Positions 12,450 through 26,609 are shown, counted from the stretch's first letter. The stretch is DNA of 64,000 nt from Cristatella mucedo (GCA_009760855.2 WPIO01000032.1:1405001-1469000), one strand, 5' to 3'. Translations and numbers: made by a program. The notes: generated by a model not told the origin, from the sequence alone.

Positions 12450-13175
12450 TAAATACGGTTAGTGCCAGCATTCACAGTATCAGAGCGCACAAGCACTACT
12501 GTCAGGACAAATCACACACCTGCTGAACGGTGAGACAATAGGTGTGTTTAGATTTTTAAAATTTACTCAAACCAGTATGTCTTGACATTGGTCGGACGTG
12601 AGTTCAAGATTTGGAGCATACGTCCGAGAGGTATTCAAACAATGAGGTTCTGTACGCTGTGCAGCTAAGCGACCCGATTCAGAAGCTAAGTGACAAGATG
12701 ACCAGTCTGACAGGAGAGAGTTCCTGACAAGTAGCCTGGATCCAGAGAATGAAAGGACCTAAAGTGAGTAACAGAACCTCAAAGTTTATGCACCGCTTTG
12801 AAGGAAGTGGAGGTCTGCAAGAGTGATGCGAAGTGGATACCGCAACGGTTACGACAGTGCCTGGTTTGCTTCGAGTTTTTCACCTAGCGCATGCGCCTGA
12901 TTACACGCCATTAGATCAGCAAGCAGTGAGTTTTTAGAATCGAGACGTGATATTGAAAATGCATGGACCAATTTGAATTCAGTACCTCTGTTCAGGCAAG
13001 CCAAATTTAAAGAATTTTTATTTCGCTGAAAGTAGGAGACTGACAGCGCTGATGTAGATGCAGTTAGTAAGCTCATCATGAACGCGCGCCTAAATTTAGA
13101 GAGGTGCTGTGGTAAACCGTGCTTCAAATTTTGAGTCCCTCCTCGGATACTTGCTTTCCCAGCCTCGTAGAGCAA
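12450..13175 (-). mobile_element. LINE fragment, CR1/L2-like, decayed
   Basis: The minus strand translates, with stops and shifts, to a decayed version of the post-polymerase C-terminal region of the LINE at 39,644-40,354. For example, KLVHAFSISRLDSKNSLL aligns with the KLVHAFVTSRLDFCNSLL of the better copy. The nucleotide match to the 39.6-kb copy extends through the CAGCATTCACAGTATCAG region. A dead, old copy. Confidence 0.7.
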
Positions 13176-13379
13176 ATTGAATTTTAGACAGGATACCTAG
13201 TGGCTTCAGCAGTAAGTCGTGCTGAGTTCGCACTGTTTCCAATGCTGGTTGCATCGTCCCGACCACGTTAGCAACCAGCTAATCTAATCTTACATGAATT
13301 TCGGTTACCACGCCCCACAGCTTAGAACTCACTAGCGGCAGACATCAAGTCGTCAATTGATTGAATGTCCAAAATAATT

Positions 13380-13475
13380 CATTTAATCAGTGGTCGTATA
13401 AACTAGAAGCCTTGTTTTCTTGTGTGCCCATGTTTGTCCAAGTATGATTCTTGCATGTTACTTTCATGTTCACCG
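13380..13475 (+). repeat. Direct repeat, copy 1
   Basis: Shares an ordered set of motifs (TAATCAGTGGTCGTATAAAC, GCCTTGTTTTCTTGTGTG, then GTCCAAGTATGATTC) with 13,900-14,020. The family is not recognised. Otherwise 13,176-14,380 holds only short frames. Confidence 0.45.
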
Positions 13476-13899
13476 CAAACACTCTTTGCTTGTGTCGGGG
13501 CTCTTGTCTTTTTTTTGCAGCCAGTAGTTTAAGCATAAGGGTCGATTGAGATTTAGTTCTTTCTAGCGCACTACAAAATAATTTTGATTACTATTATTAC
13601 TGCTATTTTAGGTTGCTTCTGTCGTTGTAATTAGCCCCGTTTCGTCCTCCGTTGCCTCATCAAGGCGTGCTCTCGAACTTCCAGCGTGCTCTGAACTCCT
13701 CATATCGCAGCGACAACATTTTTGTGGTCACCACTATAGCTGCCAAGAACCAAGGGCTGGAGAATCTGCCGTTGAGTGCTGCCCGAGGCATTGTCACTGG
13801 AAGGCTCGTTCCGGTCATCTGGCTATATGTTTTTCAAAGATCCCCTCTGTACAATATGTAAAGTGAATTATGCTTACCTGTGAACGATTAATGCATCCA

Positions 13900-14020
13900 G
13901 CTAATCGTGGTCGTACAAACAATAGCCTTGTTTTCATGTATCTCTGTGGGCTGTTTAGGTTTTGTGGTGTATGCATGTTCGCCCAACATAATCCTACCAT
14001 GGTTCGCTTCCTCATCGTTC
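13900..14020 (+). repeat. Direct repeat, copy 2
   Basis: Second member of the short direct repeat described at 13,380: TAATCGTGGTCGTACAAAC, GCCTTGTTTTCATGTATC, then GCCCAACATAATCC. Spacing between copies is about 520 bp. Could be remnants of one unnamed transposable element. Confidence 0.45.
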
Positions 14021-14379
14021 GGTTAGCAAACTGAATTTAAATTTCAGTAATGGATAATCAGTTCGTATGCACCAAAAGTCTGAAACTCGTGTGTAGTTTA
14101 TTAGGTACCTGCATTGCCATGGTCAGATGAAGTCCTAGCTATATCATTCGTGCCTTCTAACTATGCATCTAGTGAACGAGTATTTTTTCTCCACTGCTTT
14201 TTGTGCATACCTGAGGTGTTGATATTCAGTACGACTACTGAGCCAATGGTCCTAACTACCAGCGGCTGAGGTAATATTGTGTGCTTTGCATGTTTGATCC
14301 ATACATGGTCGCTCTCTCTCTTCTGAGAGAGTTGTACAGATTGAACGGTTCACCACTTTTGGTAAATTTTAGTGTCAGG

Positions 14380-17000
14380 TGACAGTATGTGTTTGTCCTT
14401 TTCTAGCGATTAGTCTATCTTCATTCAACGCGAGAAAGCTGGAAAGCCGCACGAAGAGACTTCTTCGAAGAGATTTCAACGAAGAGCTTCGACCTGCGGC
14501 AGGTCTGGGGGCGGACCAGCGTATCTCTGCTGTTGCTGCCGCCACCGCGGCTGTCAACCAGCGCCGCGCGTCTCACCAGTTCAGGTTGCGCAGCACCAGC
14601 CATGAAAAGTATTCCTCGGAAATGTTGGTCAGATATAAGGATGTCTTCATCCAGCGTCCTCATCCACTTGATGTCCTGGTACGTGCTGCTCGTGGATGCC
14701 CTTCAAGCGACCTTGATGTGCTGAATCGCGCAGAATTGGCCGCCACGTCGACGCATAGACTCTCGGTCGTGCCACGGCGTGTTTTCCGTCCGAGGCAGCT
14801 GACGAAGTGCGGGATCTCGGAGAACAGCTTTTCCTGTAGGTGCGGCGCACTGCGTGTCCGAGCACAGAGCGTAGTGGCTTGTACACGTCGTACTTTGGAG
14901 GCCATGATCCAGCCGATCTGCCACGCGGCGTCGCCTGACAGCACCGGCCCACCGAGCGTCGCCTCGGCCCCAGGAGCGAAAGGCGAAAGTTCGCCAGCGA
15001 CAGCTTGGTCTGCAGAGCGCATTCCCCGTGGGCGGCATCGACTCGCCAGAGAGCCAGCAATGACCGGGTCCTGAGCCTGAGGTGGTGGAGTCCCCAGCTC
15101 AGAGCTCCAGCGCCGGCGCACGTTGTTCGAGCCTCTATCCCTCTGGCTTACCCGTGCAGCTTCCGCGCAACACCGCAATAACACATTCGCAAGCCCAAAC
15201 ACCCCGGTAGTGCTACTCGGGAACGTCTGTCAGCCTGTACGTCGCCATCGCTGGTATGTTTGCATCCGATTTCGCCCATGCCGGTCAGCGGCATGGCTGA
15301 ATGAAACGAGAGAGCAACTGGCGGTTGCTTAAATGCGATGCACCTCGCAAGCTCGATGTCATCTGCCATCCCTTATCCAACTCTAGACGGTACTTTGGTT
15401 TGATCGCTGATGATTCGGGACGGATTGCTGTCCTACCCGGCCTCCGACGTTCTTTGCTTAGCTGCTGAAGAACTGGCCTCAGTACGCGGGACGTCAGCAT
15501 CTGCGCCTTTGCTCACCTGAAACATTGGCATGATAATGGACAGATTGCGGTTCACATTGTCCTCGTACACCGTGCACCGTCTTCGTACTGAACTTACGTC
15601 CGTTATCTTGTACCTGGGCGACCGACGGGAAATTGCGACACCTTATTGCCACGACACGACGCTGCAGTGCAGAAGCTGCACGGGCATGAGCATTAGCTAT
15701 CGGCAATGGACCAACGGGGCAAATGAAGCGTCCGCACGCTGTCGTATGTTACAGAATCAGATTGACGGACCGAGCGCGCCCGGAACGACAGAGCCGAGGT
15801 CGCACAAAGCCAGCAACAGCGCCTTCGCACACAAGCGGCCATTTGTCGTCGAGGCGCTCACTGTTCGGGCCGAGCTTGAGCAGGCCTTTGATGCCGCTCG
15901 TAGTTTCTCGGATAGTAGTCGTGGTAGTGAGCGGGCCGTCCTGGTAGGCCTTCTCGCGTCGTTTCGAGCTGTCCGCTGCGCGTAGGTCGCTCAGCTTCGG
16001 AAGCTGCGTCGCTGGCGAGAGAGCGAGCCAGCAGCACCGGAGAGCGGTGCAGGAGGCGACGGCAGGGCAATGCCTTCCGGCTTCGCAGCGGACGGCGACG
16101 CGCGTGTGGTCGATCGCGGGAGGCCGCTGGGGCGAGCTTCCTGCGGCGGCCGCAGGGCGCGGTCGCCACCGGGGTGGCCTTCGCTGGCACCACCACTACC
16201 AGAGCGGCGACAGCAGCTGTCGCCTTACGCGCGTCCGCGGAGAGCAGCTAGCCATGCTGCTGGTGTGCAGGAGCAGGAGTAGCAGGGAGGGAGCAGGTGG
16301 AGGAGGGGGCAGGAGGGAGGGGGAGTGGAGCAGGAGAGGGAGCAGGAGGAGGAGGAGGAGCAGGAGGAGTGAGGAGAGGAGCAGGAGCAGGAGGAGGGGC
16401 AGGAGGAGCAGGAGGAGTGGAGGAGCAGGAGGAGCAGGGAGGAGCAGGAGCAGGAGCAGGCGAGCGTCTGCCGCTAAAGCCGCCGGCAGTCTCCCTTCGT
16501 AGGCTAACTCAGCTCACTTCGTGGATCAGTGCCAGCCTGCCTCTGTTCGTGTTATGACCAGTCAGCCTAGGAGTGACTCGTCGCAGAGATGCAGGCGTGC
16601 CAGGGAGAGCAAACGAAGCGCCGCTGCCGCGAGGGGAGGCGTGTCGAGCCTGGTCCTGACGCTGCTTTGGGTTCGCGAGCCGCACTCAATAGCGGTCGAG
16701 AGACCATTTCCTCGCCTAAACAGCTACGGAAACGCACCTCATCCCTGAAGCGAGATATTTTGATAGGACCAGAGTACTCTGCAGTCGTCGCCTTCCGATT
16801 CTCCAGCGCTCACTGCTACGTTCTCCACCGCAGGTGTGCCTTGGTGGCCACTGCGGTGGGCATAGCCGTGAGCCCGGTGGCGCCCCAGCGGTCGCTCTAG
16901 ATGGCTACGGGAGTAGTCGGTTTTTGGCCTAGCCAGCGAGCTTAAAAAGTCGGGCCCGCTCCCAACGCTTCTGTTATTGCGAACTCAACCCAGCCTTCTG
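14380..17000. other. GC-rich, CpG-dense block with GGAGCA repeat
   Basis: A second abrupt GC-rich block. Overlapping frames of 100-230 codons occur on both strands without recognisable domains. 16,266-16,463 is a purine repeat built on GGAGCA and GGA units. Possibly a CpG island or a GC-rich repeat. I found no frame I would call a gene. Confidence 0.55.
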
Positions 17001-20000
17001 CATCGGCGCGAGTCTACCCCGTGGATGAGCTGCTGACGGAGTGGCATCTTAGCGAATCGCTGAAATGTCGTCCATTGATTTGTAGTGTTTGTACACCACA
17101 TTGCACTACATAGCCGTCGGAAATCTCAGGGCTGCAATGTGCCAGACCAGATGGTGTTAGCCCTTCCCATTTTCTCTGTTCTCTCGCGCGCTACGCAATG
17201 GAGGGCTGCAGTGAGCTCTTGACTTCCGATTCGCAAAATTCATTGCTCCTGAAACCGATGACGCGACGTCCGTGGCGCCAGCTGACATCAAAGCCGTCGT
17301 GCGTTTCCCACCGCTGGAAGAGTGGTGGGCAACTCCGCGATCGCCAACCGTGGTATATCTGGCGCTGCGCCTCGAGCTGTATCGTTGCGGAATGGAGCCG
17401 CGTATAAGCAAGCTCGAGACACTAGATTGACGCGCTCAGATGTCGGCTTACCTCAGGGCTATATCTCCTTGCATGCTGTTGATGGTCAGAACAATAAACT
17501 GATTTGACGGGAAGCCTTCGGACAAGCGGAACTAGTACGGCAGCGTTGCGCACGCGCACGATTGTGGTCAGACAGAAACGACGAGATGAAACAGTAGATG
17601 ACCGACGCGAGTCGCAGCAGAGTGAAAGAGCTCTGTAGGGAACGCTCGATAAATGAGTTCGAGGAGGCCAGGAGCAGGGCTGGTAGCAGCTCGACGCATA
17701 TAAGTTGAATTTGCATTCTGAAGGAAGAATGGGCAGACTGTTGTGTGCAGAGTGCAATAATAACAATATAGCAATAATAATATTCATAATCATTTCGAGA
17801 ATAGCATGGAAGCTTCCTATGGTCCTGTCTGTGCAGCAATGGATTACAAAATTTTTACGGCCTAAGGAAGCGTTTTCGCTACGGTTTGTAAAGAGGCGAT
17901 TGACTGTGGCTATCACGTTTCAAATTGCTTAATTACTGGTACAGTCGTATCGTCTCGCTCCAGTAGCTTACGCGTATGTAGCTAAAGCGTTTCAGCACTG
18001 GCGTCTTGGCAAGGATGTCATGCCGCTGATCTAACGATTAAGCTCCCTTGGGATGCTCCATACTAAAACTTCCTCACTTTTGAGTGCACTATAACGAAAG
18101 ATATGTTTCGTAAAGGTCTGCAAAACGCATATCGTCACTATTCCCAGCTTTTCTCGATCCGGTGGAAATGGAAGCAGCACAAAAAAAAGCTATGCATCAA
18201 TAGCGTTCATGGATGTGTAGCAAAGCCGTCATTAAAATAAGCGTGCTAAACACTGTGTAAATATTTATAAAAAAAATAATAGCGCCGCAGGAAAACAATC
18301 GAAATTGAATCAGGTGGTCGCCTTTGGAGATATAATAACCAAAATCACCTGATTGACCCATAGTCGAGATTGAAATTGTTATTCACAAAAAACTAGTCAT
18401 GATCTGGTTATTACATCAAGGAAGAAGAACACCGAAGAAGGATTCAGTAAGTAATGAATGGGAAAGATGTACCGTAGAGGAAACTGGTCACCGGCTTCCT
18501 GAGGGGTTGATCCTTCTAAAAAGAAAAAGCAGGTGGATACGCGGTAACTCTGCTCAGCCAGCGTTCTGTGAGAGAACCAACTTACCATATCCAGGATTTA
18601 AACATGCAGGTCTCAACGAATGCGGCAGGATGTAAAGATACAGAGCACCTTATCCCCTACAAAACCAAGACCAGGACCTCGTGAGTTCCTCGGAAATTGG
18701 CGGAAATCATTGTTGCCTTACGAGAAGAAGGTGTGCACCATGGAATAGACTTATATCCCCCGCCCAGGCAACTCCCGCAGTTACGTGAAGACCTAAGTGG
18801 GGTGTTACCCGAGAATTCCCCCACAGCCAGCGCCAGTGCGGACGCGCGCGTAAACCCACGTCGCGCCGCTCGTGGTAAAACAGATCACTTCTCACGCAGC
18901 CGAGAGGACATTACTGACCTCGTAATCCCAAGAATGGGCTACGCGTATGCCCGTTGCAGCCGTTCTTTTTCACTGCCATCAGCATACCGCACGTGTATTG
19001 CAATCACAAGCCTGGTGACAAGCCCAACCCCACGTTTCGCCTTCACCGCAGTACTGTCGCGTCGACTGAGACTATTATTGCACCAAGACCACATAGTAAG
19101 TTGTGGCCTGTGGTCTGGCCTTTGGGAAAATACGCCACGCCTCGTTGCTACTATTATTTGTAACATTGATGCGGAAGCGCACTGACGGCCTCTTGCTTTG
19201 AGTGCGCCAGGCAAGAAACCACCACCCAACCGGCATAATAAGTCTCAATTGGTCGTTGGTGACACTTCAGGAGGTGGACCAGTTGGTGAAACTCGCCAAA
19301 GAATTATTGCTATTGGTTTCCACCCGGAGCGACGCTTCGCTTAGCGCCCGCACGGAAGGCCGTCTGGGCGCTTCCCAAAGAAAAATCAGTGGCTGCAAAG
19401 CGTACGCTACAGCGCGTGCATTTCAGCGGTTCGTCCTTTCTTTTTATCGCTGCAACGGTAATTATGGTAGCGGGCTATTAGAAGAAATAATTCAAGTTCT
19501 ATACAAGTCTATAGAGTTGTCCGGGTCACACCTGCAGAGTTCTTCAAAACGATGGAACAATTTCTTTTATTCGACATCTCAAATAGACGTTAGCGTGGTG
19601 ATAATTCACAAAGAGCGGCATCGGACGGTCAAAAAGCGGTATTTTTCAATTTAATTCAGACGTTAAGAAGCCTTCCGCATATCTCTCATTCGGTGTTGAT
19701 TTCGTAAGAATCAAAGCAATTTATTCAACGAGAGAGACGCTACCGTGTTTGCGGTTACAGGGAGGCTGTGCTTTTGCTCACGCGGCTACTAACGATCTGT
19801 CTGCAGACGGCCTGCAAGCTGGTCATGGTCGAGCGCCCGGAGTGCTCTTCAGAGGACATCTACATAGCAGGAGATCAGCTGTCTTAAGTTTCCAGGCTTG
19901 AAGAGCTGGGAAAACCGACTCCACTCCAGATATACAATACCATTGGTGAACGCGTGGTGCTTCGGGTACGGAGATATTCTGAGAACTGGAGGACAGTAAG

Positions 20001-20700
20001 CGCTATAAACCTGACTTTTACCGGAAGGTACGTAAGAGACAGCGTTTATTTGAGAACAGCGTTGGTGGCAAAACTGCACACGCTCGGGCGGATAATGAAT
20101 TAACATCGGGAACACGACGCCGAGTGGACAACCAGCAAGAGCGATTCTTGAGAAACGCTAGAGCCTCATCAGTCGACGCACGTTCCAACCTCTTTCAGGT
20201 AAGATTTCACGATCAATGCTTTCTGTGACACTTACATATTGCAATTTCATATATATATAAACTACACACACAATAATACACACATATATATATATATAAC
20301 TACTTCGAGTATAGTTGACCTTCAAGAGAACCAATCCCCATTCAGGCGCTCGCTTAATGATGCCTCTGGGCCTATTCCGTGGGGACCCCAGCCAGACCTG
20401 ACCCAGTGGCGGCAGAGGCACTCGCGAACTGCTGACCAACAGAAAGTTTTCAATTGTTTCGAGTACATCTGATAAAGAGCTCCTGAGCAATGCAGAGTTT
20501 ATGGAGTTTTTTTTTACACTATGTGGAAACCATGTTATTGGTTCGGTCAGGTGTATGTTCCAACGAGCATCAAAGTTTACGTCGCAACACATAAACAACA
20601 AAATTCCTAATATTTGTAGAAGCCAAACTATGATAAGTTTCACCGCTGCTGGATTAGATGATCGTGTGGCAATACAGAGGTCACCACATTGGGGTAGCCA
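17000..20700. other. Host sequence, no gene recognised
   Basis: Mixed-composition DNA. Frames up to about 160 codons have no domain and are within chance expectation for this base composition. A short CA/TA microsatellite lies at about 20,250-20,300. A 248-codon minus-strand frame (20,158-20,904) runs through it and was rejected. Confidence 0.5.
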
Positions 20701-22694
20701 ACGATAAACAGCTAAGATTAAGCAACAGTTCAAGATAGAGAAAGACGCGCAATGAGAATGGCATGGCAAGTTTCGATGGAGCTGCGCTGAGCGGCTGGCC
20801 AATGACCAGGGAGCTGCAGAACAAAAGGATCCGATAGAACCCCGGCCAAAATCGCTATGAAGAAATGACGCCCACCTGATCGGTTGGTAGGCAATCAGCA
20901 GCACGCAACGGCAATGAGCTTGGTTCGAGGATAGAGAGCATTCCGGCAGTGAACCTCAGAGAGAAACCGATTATAACAAGAACGATCACGCTGGAGGTGT
21001 GGAGATAGGATCGCAAAGCCTAAGAAACATTGCTATATATAAAACAATAAGAGAAGCTGAGAGCAGCTGACTCAGTTGGAAGATCTTCGTGAAATGGCAT
21101 CTGATAAAGAGCAAAGACAATCATGGAAGCGTCAGAAAGAGCAACTCAGCAACTCCGCAATCAGTTGCTTGGAACTGCGAGGAGTAGAAACTATAAAGTC
21201 AGTGGGGAACAAGGTCGCTGACGCTAGAATCGCGGCGCACCGAGCCTTGCAGAACACACATGAGGCTGTCGGACATTGATCCCTTTTGGATTTTTGGGCA
21301 AAAGCAGGCAGATGTCCACGACACATTTGGGCGCTTGGGGAACAACAAAAGAACGAGCAGACATTCTCATCAACAGTATAATAATTGCCGCGAAGAAAAT
21401 GTCAGTAGTCAGCCGGATAGCGGTCAACCACAAACCGATAGAGACAAAAATTTGGTTTTGCCGAAAGCAAGAAAAAAAGGTCATAGTACGTTGTTACACC
21501 GTTATGCTGTTTAAACTGATGCGCCGTAGTGAAGCATGCAGTTTCTGAGATGTCTTCCTATTTCTAAAAGCCCACATTAACTGAACAAAAATATTAAAAT
21601 CAACAACAACTCAATAATTCAAAACACAACCACTAAACAGATTAAAACTCAAATCAACCATAGTGTCCCTAAGCTAAGAAAAGCGCTTTAGATACCCCGC
21701 CCAGAGTTTCTAAAACCCAAAACTTAAAATCAAAATACAAACCTAATACTAACCCAACATGTTAAACCACTTAAAACTAAACTCAGCATATCACACACCT
21801 TTGGGGTTTTCTAAAACACTGATGAAATGCAAAGCTAAAATTGTTTCCTGTGGAGGTCACGTTTGAGCTTCTCCTTGTCAAAACTCACTATCAAAATAAA
21901 AATCAGAACCACTAAACCAAAACATAAACTCATCAAAACACTAAACCTAAAAATTTAGCATTTGCTTAAACAACGCAAAAACATAATGTAAATATAAACA
22001 TACGCTGCGACCACGCTGAAATGTTCGCTTGAAAGCATTATGCCCATGCCGGGAAAAGAAACCACATCGAGGCTTCTCGGCGGAACAAACGACGCTACTT
22101 AGCTGCATAATAAAGCTCAAAGAGGCTGAGTAAGGTCCATCGTGGTCCTCCCAACAAAGTGATCTTTGTGAGGAGCAGCCATATTCCTGGTCTGACAGAT
22201 CACAGAGCCAGTGTCGAATGCTTGGCTTTGGGGTCTCACAATTCAACCTTGGATCCGGGCATGCAAGTCCTGATCTTGTATCCATTTTCATACTGGTGCA
22301 ACCTCAGCAGTTTGCAAACAATCTTCTGATTTCATCAGGAATTATCAGAATTAACTGGAGTCGATGATCCAGCTAACGCAGGCTGTAGAGTTTCACATTT
22401 CCCGGGGCCCGCCAGCTGTGGAGCTGACCTGATATTTCGCTTTGTAGAACGGGGCATTAGTCTCGTTATCGCATTGAGCGCCAACTCCCTCTCTTCGCTT
22501 GAAAAGCTAATGAAAAATAGCATTAACTTGAAGCTGAGGAGTCCTACTGATAACGATTGGCAACCTGAGTTTAAATGCCAGGCAAGAGTAGAAGCCTGCA
22601 GCACATTAGGACGACCTACCACCGCAGAGTGTCCAAATGCAGGCAAATGACTCAATGTAACAGTGGAAGCTATAGTCATCCGGGCCCAGCTTCA

Positions 22695-22748
<54 letters not shown>

Positions 22749-25400
22749 CGGTAAAAGAACCATAGTATGTGTATCACCTGCTAGCCAATATGAAATATTT
22801 GCCATAGCTGTAGAACTGAACCGACCTGATTGTGAAGTGAGAGAGGAGTGCTCTCCTTAAAAGTTCAGACTGCACACAGGCTTCTGAAGATTATTTATTA
22901 ACTCCAACATTGAATCAGCAATGGGTTAATTCAATCGAGAAACCAGTCTCTTCAAATCATATCTAATTTGGCTTTGTTTCACACGCAACAGGAAATAAAA
23001 ACCCAAATATTCGTAATTAATATGGTTTCAAGAAAATCAATCACCAGGTTATGGAAAATCAAAAAGACAAGCAGCCAGAAAGTAACATCGCAGCATAAGA
23101 AAAGGTTTGGAATGCACACCTCGATCACGCCAAAGGCAACCAGACCCCAAAAAGCCTATGCAAGCATAATTCACGTGAAGCCAAAGGCAGTTAAGCTGCA
23201 GCCAGCAACAACGCCACTGATGAGTTGACCAAAAGGCCAGGCAGGAAAGCATAGAATCGTGCTGGCTGCGTTAAGGCAAACCAGTGTGATTTATCTCAGA
23301 TGAACAGAGAATATTCGAAAGTGGAAACAAAGAACAGCTTCCGCACTAGCCCAGTGAGCAGCAAAAGAACTAGAAGAGCATTGAACATGGCGTTCTCCAC
23401 ACATTATTTCAATGAATCACTGCAACGAGAAGTCAAAGACAGCAGGATACACCCATCACAGATACTGGACGGTTCTCAGATGAAGCAGAAGCAAAACTCA
23501 ATCCTACAACAACAGAGATATTTATATGAAAAGCGAAGTTCCTGCTGAGATGCGGACAAAACAGGTTACCGAAGACTGAAAAATGGAAGCCATAAGTCAG
23601 TGTGGTGATTTTAAAGTGCGGTTAGGGTACAACACTCGCAGTCTGACGACCAATATCAAGGGCCTTGGTATAGAGTTGAAAAAGTTCGTAAGAATGTCCA
23701 TGCTCAGAAACACAGATCAACGATGGGTTTCTATTGAACTCAAGTACCCTAGGGCACTTCACTTCACCTTGCATTTTCTCCAGCTTTCCCTTTTAAAATC
23801 TTGGTGGCCTTCTGCAGTGGAAATGCCCAGGGAGAACAGAATACTCCCAAGATAGTTACGCACAACAACGATCTTCACTAATCAACCAAAACTGATAGGA
23901 TTTAAACACAACCGTTTTCAAAATTGCCTCACTGATACCGACGTTGGCTACACACAGTAATTAGAAAAAAGATAATTTGAGTGATCCTATAAACTTAACA
24001 CCCATGAACCATTGAAACATGAAAAATAAGCACTACTATGAACCACAAAAGAACATCAGATGCTTTTGAGAAGACTTTGAAACCCACGCAAAACGATGTT
24101 AGTGAGACAAGGTGATTCATTCAGGCAGTCACACCAATGCTCAGTAGCCCATGCAGGAAAGCACTAGGTATGGACATTTAAGATGTGCATAAGTGGCAAC
24201 AAGTAAGGAATTTCACACAACATTACAATCAGTTTCTCCCTGGCAGCCACGCCAATGAAGTGGTACTCTAGATCACACCATGATGCGCCAATAGCTCAAA
24301 GCAAATATAGTTATGAAAAAGTTACAACAATTTCATTCCATCAATGGCAGGAGCCAGGTGGTTGTCTCTTGAGAGCTGACGCGTGTGCCGGAAAAGATAT
24401 TTCGTCAAAGAACTGGAATGATTAATATTCCTTGGAAGACACTTTATATAACATATTGTGACCTACAACCGCCTTCAACCCAAACGTGTTTTCAGACCCA
24501 TGGCTGACAAATCACAGCTTATTTGATGGGATATGCTCATGAGTAGTGTCCACCACAAGAGGTGAGCTTTACGACTTTGATGAACAAGTCAGGAGCCAGC
24601 ATTAAAGCAAATGGAAGGCTGTGAGAGCATATCGCGATAAGGGTTATCGAGCAGTTTACATTTGATCTCCATTGGGTCGTCTTGCCAACGCAAAAGAAAT
24701 GTACCTCCTACATATATGCCGCTCGATCCAGCTAAAGCTTTGCTTACAGAAGGCGTATCAGTGATGTGCACTAGCTAACTGTCTACCAGAGTGCCGTGGT
24801 TTCTGCCGGGGCTCTAACGTGCCACGGTCGTTTAGTTTGTTCAGGTCAACATCGCAATTTCTCACGGGCGGTCAAGGGCAGAAGGATTGCGCCTCAGGGT
24901 TATGTGGGCAGGATCACTAGGTCACCACCCATGTGCACCGACTAGTGTGCCACACTCGAGCATCCGAGGCCTGGGTGGGCAAGGTGCTGATCTCAAGCAG
25001 GGGGCGCACAGGAAGCTACTGGGCTCGTCCTTGATGAAGCTAGCGGCTATATTTGAAGATGCTGACCTTCGTCGAGACAGAAGATAGTAGGTCGGAGGAA
25101 CTATTAGCAGTGTCTGGTGCAGCACCAGCAGCGTAGAAAGCATTACCGTGCGGCTATTAGGGGTCTTGGTCAACGAGGGTGGGGAGGATTGAACGCCATG
25201 CCACTATAGAATGGCGTTGATAGGAACCGGCTATTGAGGAGGTGAAATTAATGTCAGCGGCAAACGATTCGCTGGCACACTCGTTCCGGTTTGCCGTCAC
25301 CGACCCCTGGGCTGTGGCGTTGTAGGACCTTCACTGCACAAAGAATTACAAGAACACAGAGAATTATCAATCACATTACCCACATGTGGCAGCTGTTTTA
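20700..25400 (+). repeat. Dispersed degenerate repeat, copy A
   Basis: Blocks along this region match, in the same order and orientation, blocks in 28,480-30,800. Examples are CTGACTCAGTTG near 21,067 with TTGACTCAGTTGCAG near 29,027, and CAGGCAGGAAAGCATAGAATCG near 23,236 with the same string near 29,582 (the shared 22-mer differs only in flanks). GATGCTGACCT near 25,058 matches near 30,555. No open frame survives and the family is unnamed. The region includes a (TA)n tract at 22,696-22,747. Confidence 0.6.
22696..22747. repeat. (TA)n microsatellite
   Basis: Perfect TA dinucleotides over about 50 bp inside dispersed repeat copy A. Confidence 0.95.
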
Positions 25401-25674
25401 ATAAAGCGGGAAGATTCCTCACCAACGAACCTGGATGCGCTTTTTATGTAACCCTTAATAACGATAACCAGTTCCTTCGCAGCATGGTAAAGCAAAGCCC
25501 ACAGTCCTTCATAGCAAAAGAGGCTAAAAATTTTATCATCAACAACTAATCAACTGATTTCAAATACGGCAGAAGAGGCGTGCACACAAGAGACCTCAGT
25601 GGCACAGCCTGGATTCGGGTTGAGTGGTATCAGTAGAAAGCAACGCGACACGTTTTTTCGTAATATCAGATTAA

Positions 25675-25960
25675 CACAGACAATAATAATGCACTCGAAG
25701 ATAGCGCCCTCAGAGAACTTCTAATGCTTTTCTAGGCGCTTTAAATTTTCGCCCTGGGAAATGAAATTAATTTGTAAGTAAACCATGCCTTGAAAACAAA
25801 CAAAATGAAGAATATGGTTAGGGTGACGTGGCCAGGTCGGCATGCAAGGGTTATGTGGCAGCATACACAGTGTGAGACACATACAAGCACATGAAGGAAT
25901 GAACTACAGGGACCCACTAAATGTGCTGCTTGTCCTAAAATAGGAAGTGATGAGTTGCAA
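25675..25960 (-). mobile_element. LINE 3'-end fragment
   Basis: Begins with AATAATAATGCACTC, followed by the AGCGCCCTCAGAGAACTT and TTCTAGGCGCTTTA blocks of the family's 3' end. It then matches the 3' untranslated part of the 39.5-kb copy (AATATGGTTAGGG, ACAGTGTGAGACAC, GGGACCCACTAAATG). 5'-truncated and non-coding. Confidence 0.7.
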
Positions 25961-26440
25961 AGAGGCTGCCATGTTTGAATGAATGATCGAGAGGACGGGG
26001 AAAAGAAAAACCGCTGGTACTCATCGCTCGGATAATTTTGCGGATGAGCCAAGGCTGCTCAGATCCGTGAGCATCCCGTGTGGAGGAGAGAGCCTCGACT
26101 TTCCAGCTCCTCCCTAGCTGGTCTCCCTTCACGAAGTGCTAAGGCTTTCGACAAGAGGCCGTATTATTCACCGAATTTCCAAAATAATATTGTTTGTCAC
26201 AATCAAACTAACTCAACTAACTCTGGTCTGAGAGCAGGACTCAACCTACTGGTACAAACCAATGCAACCCAACATGGATTCCAGCGAGGAAAAACTTTTG
26301 AAAACTCGGGAGCATCGATCTCAGGCATTGTCAAGCTGCTACCCTCTGTGTAGATGACGGAGTGGTTTAGGTGCGAATCGCTTCTCTTTTGATTCTCAGA
26401 AGAAAGCAGCTCTTCTGAAACGATTGATTATGGGTACCTG
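25961..26440. other. Host sequence, no gene recognised
   Basis: Short stretch between two LINE tails in opposite orientation. Nothing recognised. Confidence 0.5.
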
Positions 26441-26449
26441 AGTGAAACG

Positions 26450-26605
26450 TTGGAAATAATCCGTGTCATTTTCCTCAAACATTTTGGCTTCACTATTCCA
26501 TTGCGCATCACTTTGCAGCAAATGTAAAGCGCTTCTAGTGAAAGAGATTAAGTTCGCTGTGGAGGGCGATCAAGTGCACATATTATTATTATTATTATTA
26601 TTAAA
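26450..26605 (+). mobile_element. LINE 3'-end fragment
   Basis: Forward-oriented tail of the same LINE family: TTTGCAGCAAATGTAAAGCG, GAGATTAAGTT, GGCGATCAAGTG, ending in (ATT)n at about 26,580-26,603. Confidence 0.75.
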
Positions 26606-26609
26606 AAGA

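Noticed and set aside
14379-15202. ORFs of 231 and 180 codons in the second GC-rich block, considered as retroelement or host exon
   Set aside because: No reverse-transcriptase, RNase H or integrase motif could be found in any frame.
20158-20904. 248-codon minus-strand ORF
   Set aside because: It runs through a TA/CA microsatellite and dispersed repeat copy A, shows no domain, and homologous sequence in copy B is not open.
21550-21960. A/C-rich low-complexity stretch with CTAAAC-like strings, considered as degenerate telomere repeat
   Set aside because: No regular unit length; only strand-biased base composition within the dispersed repeat.
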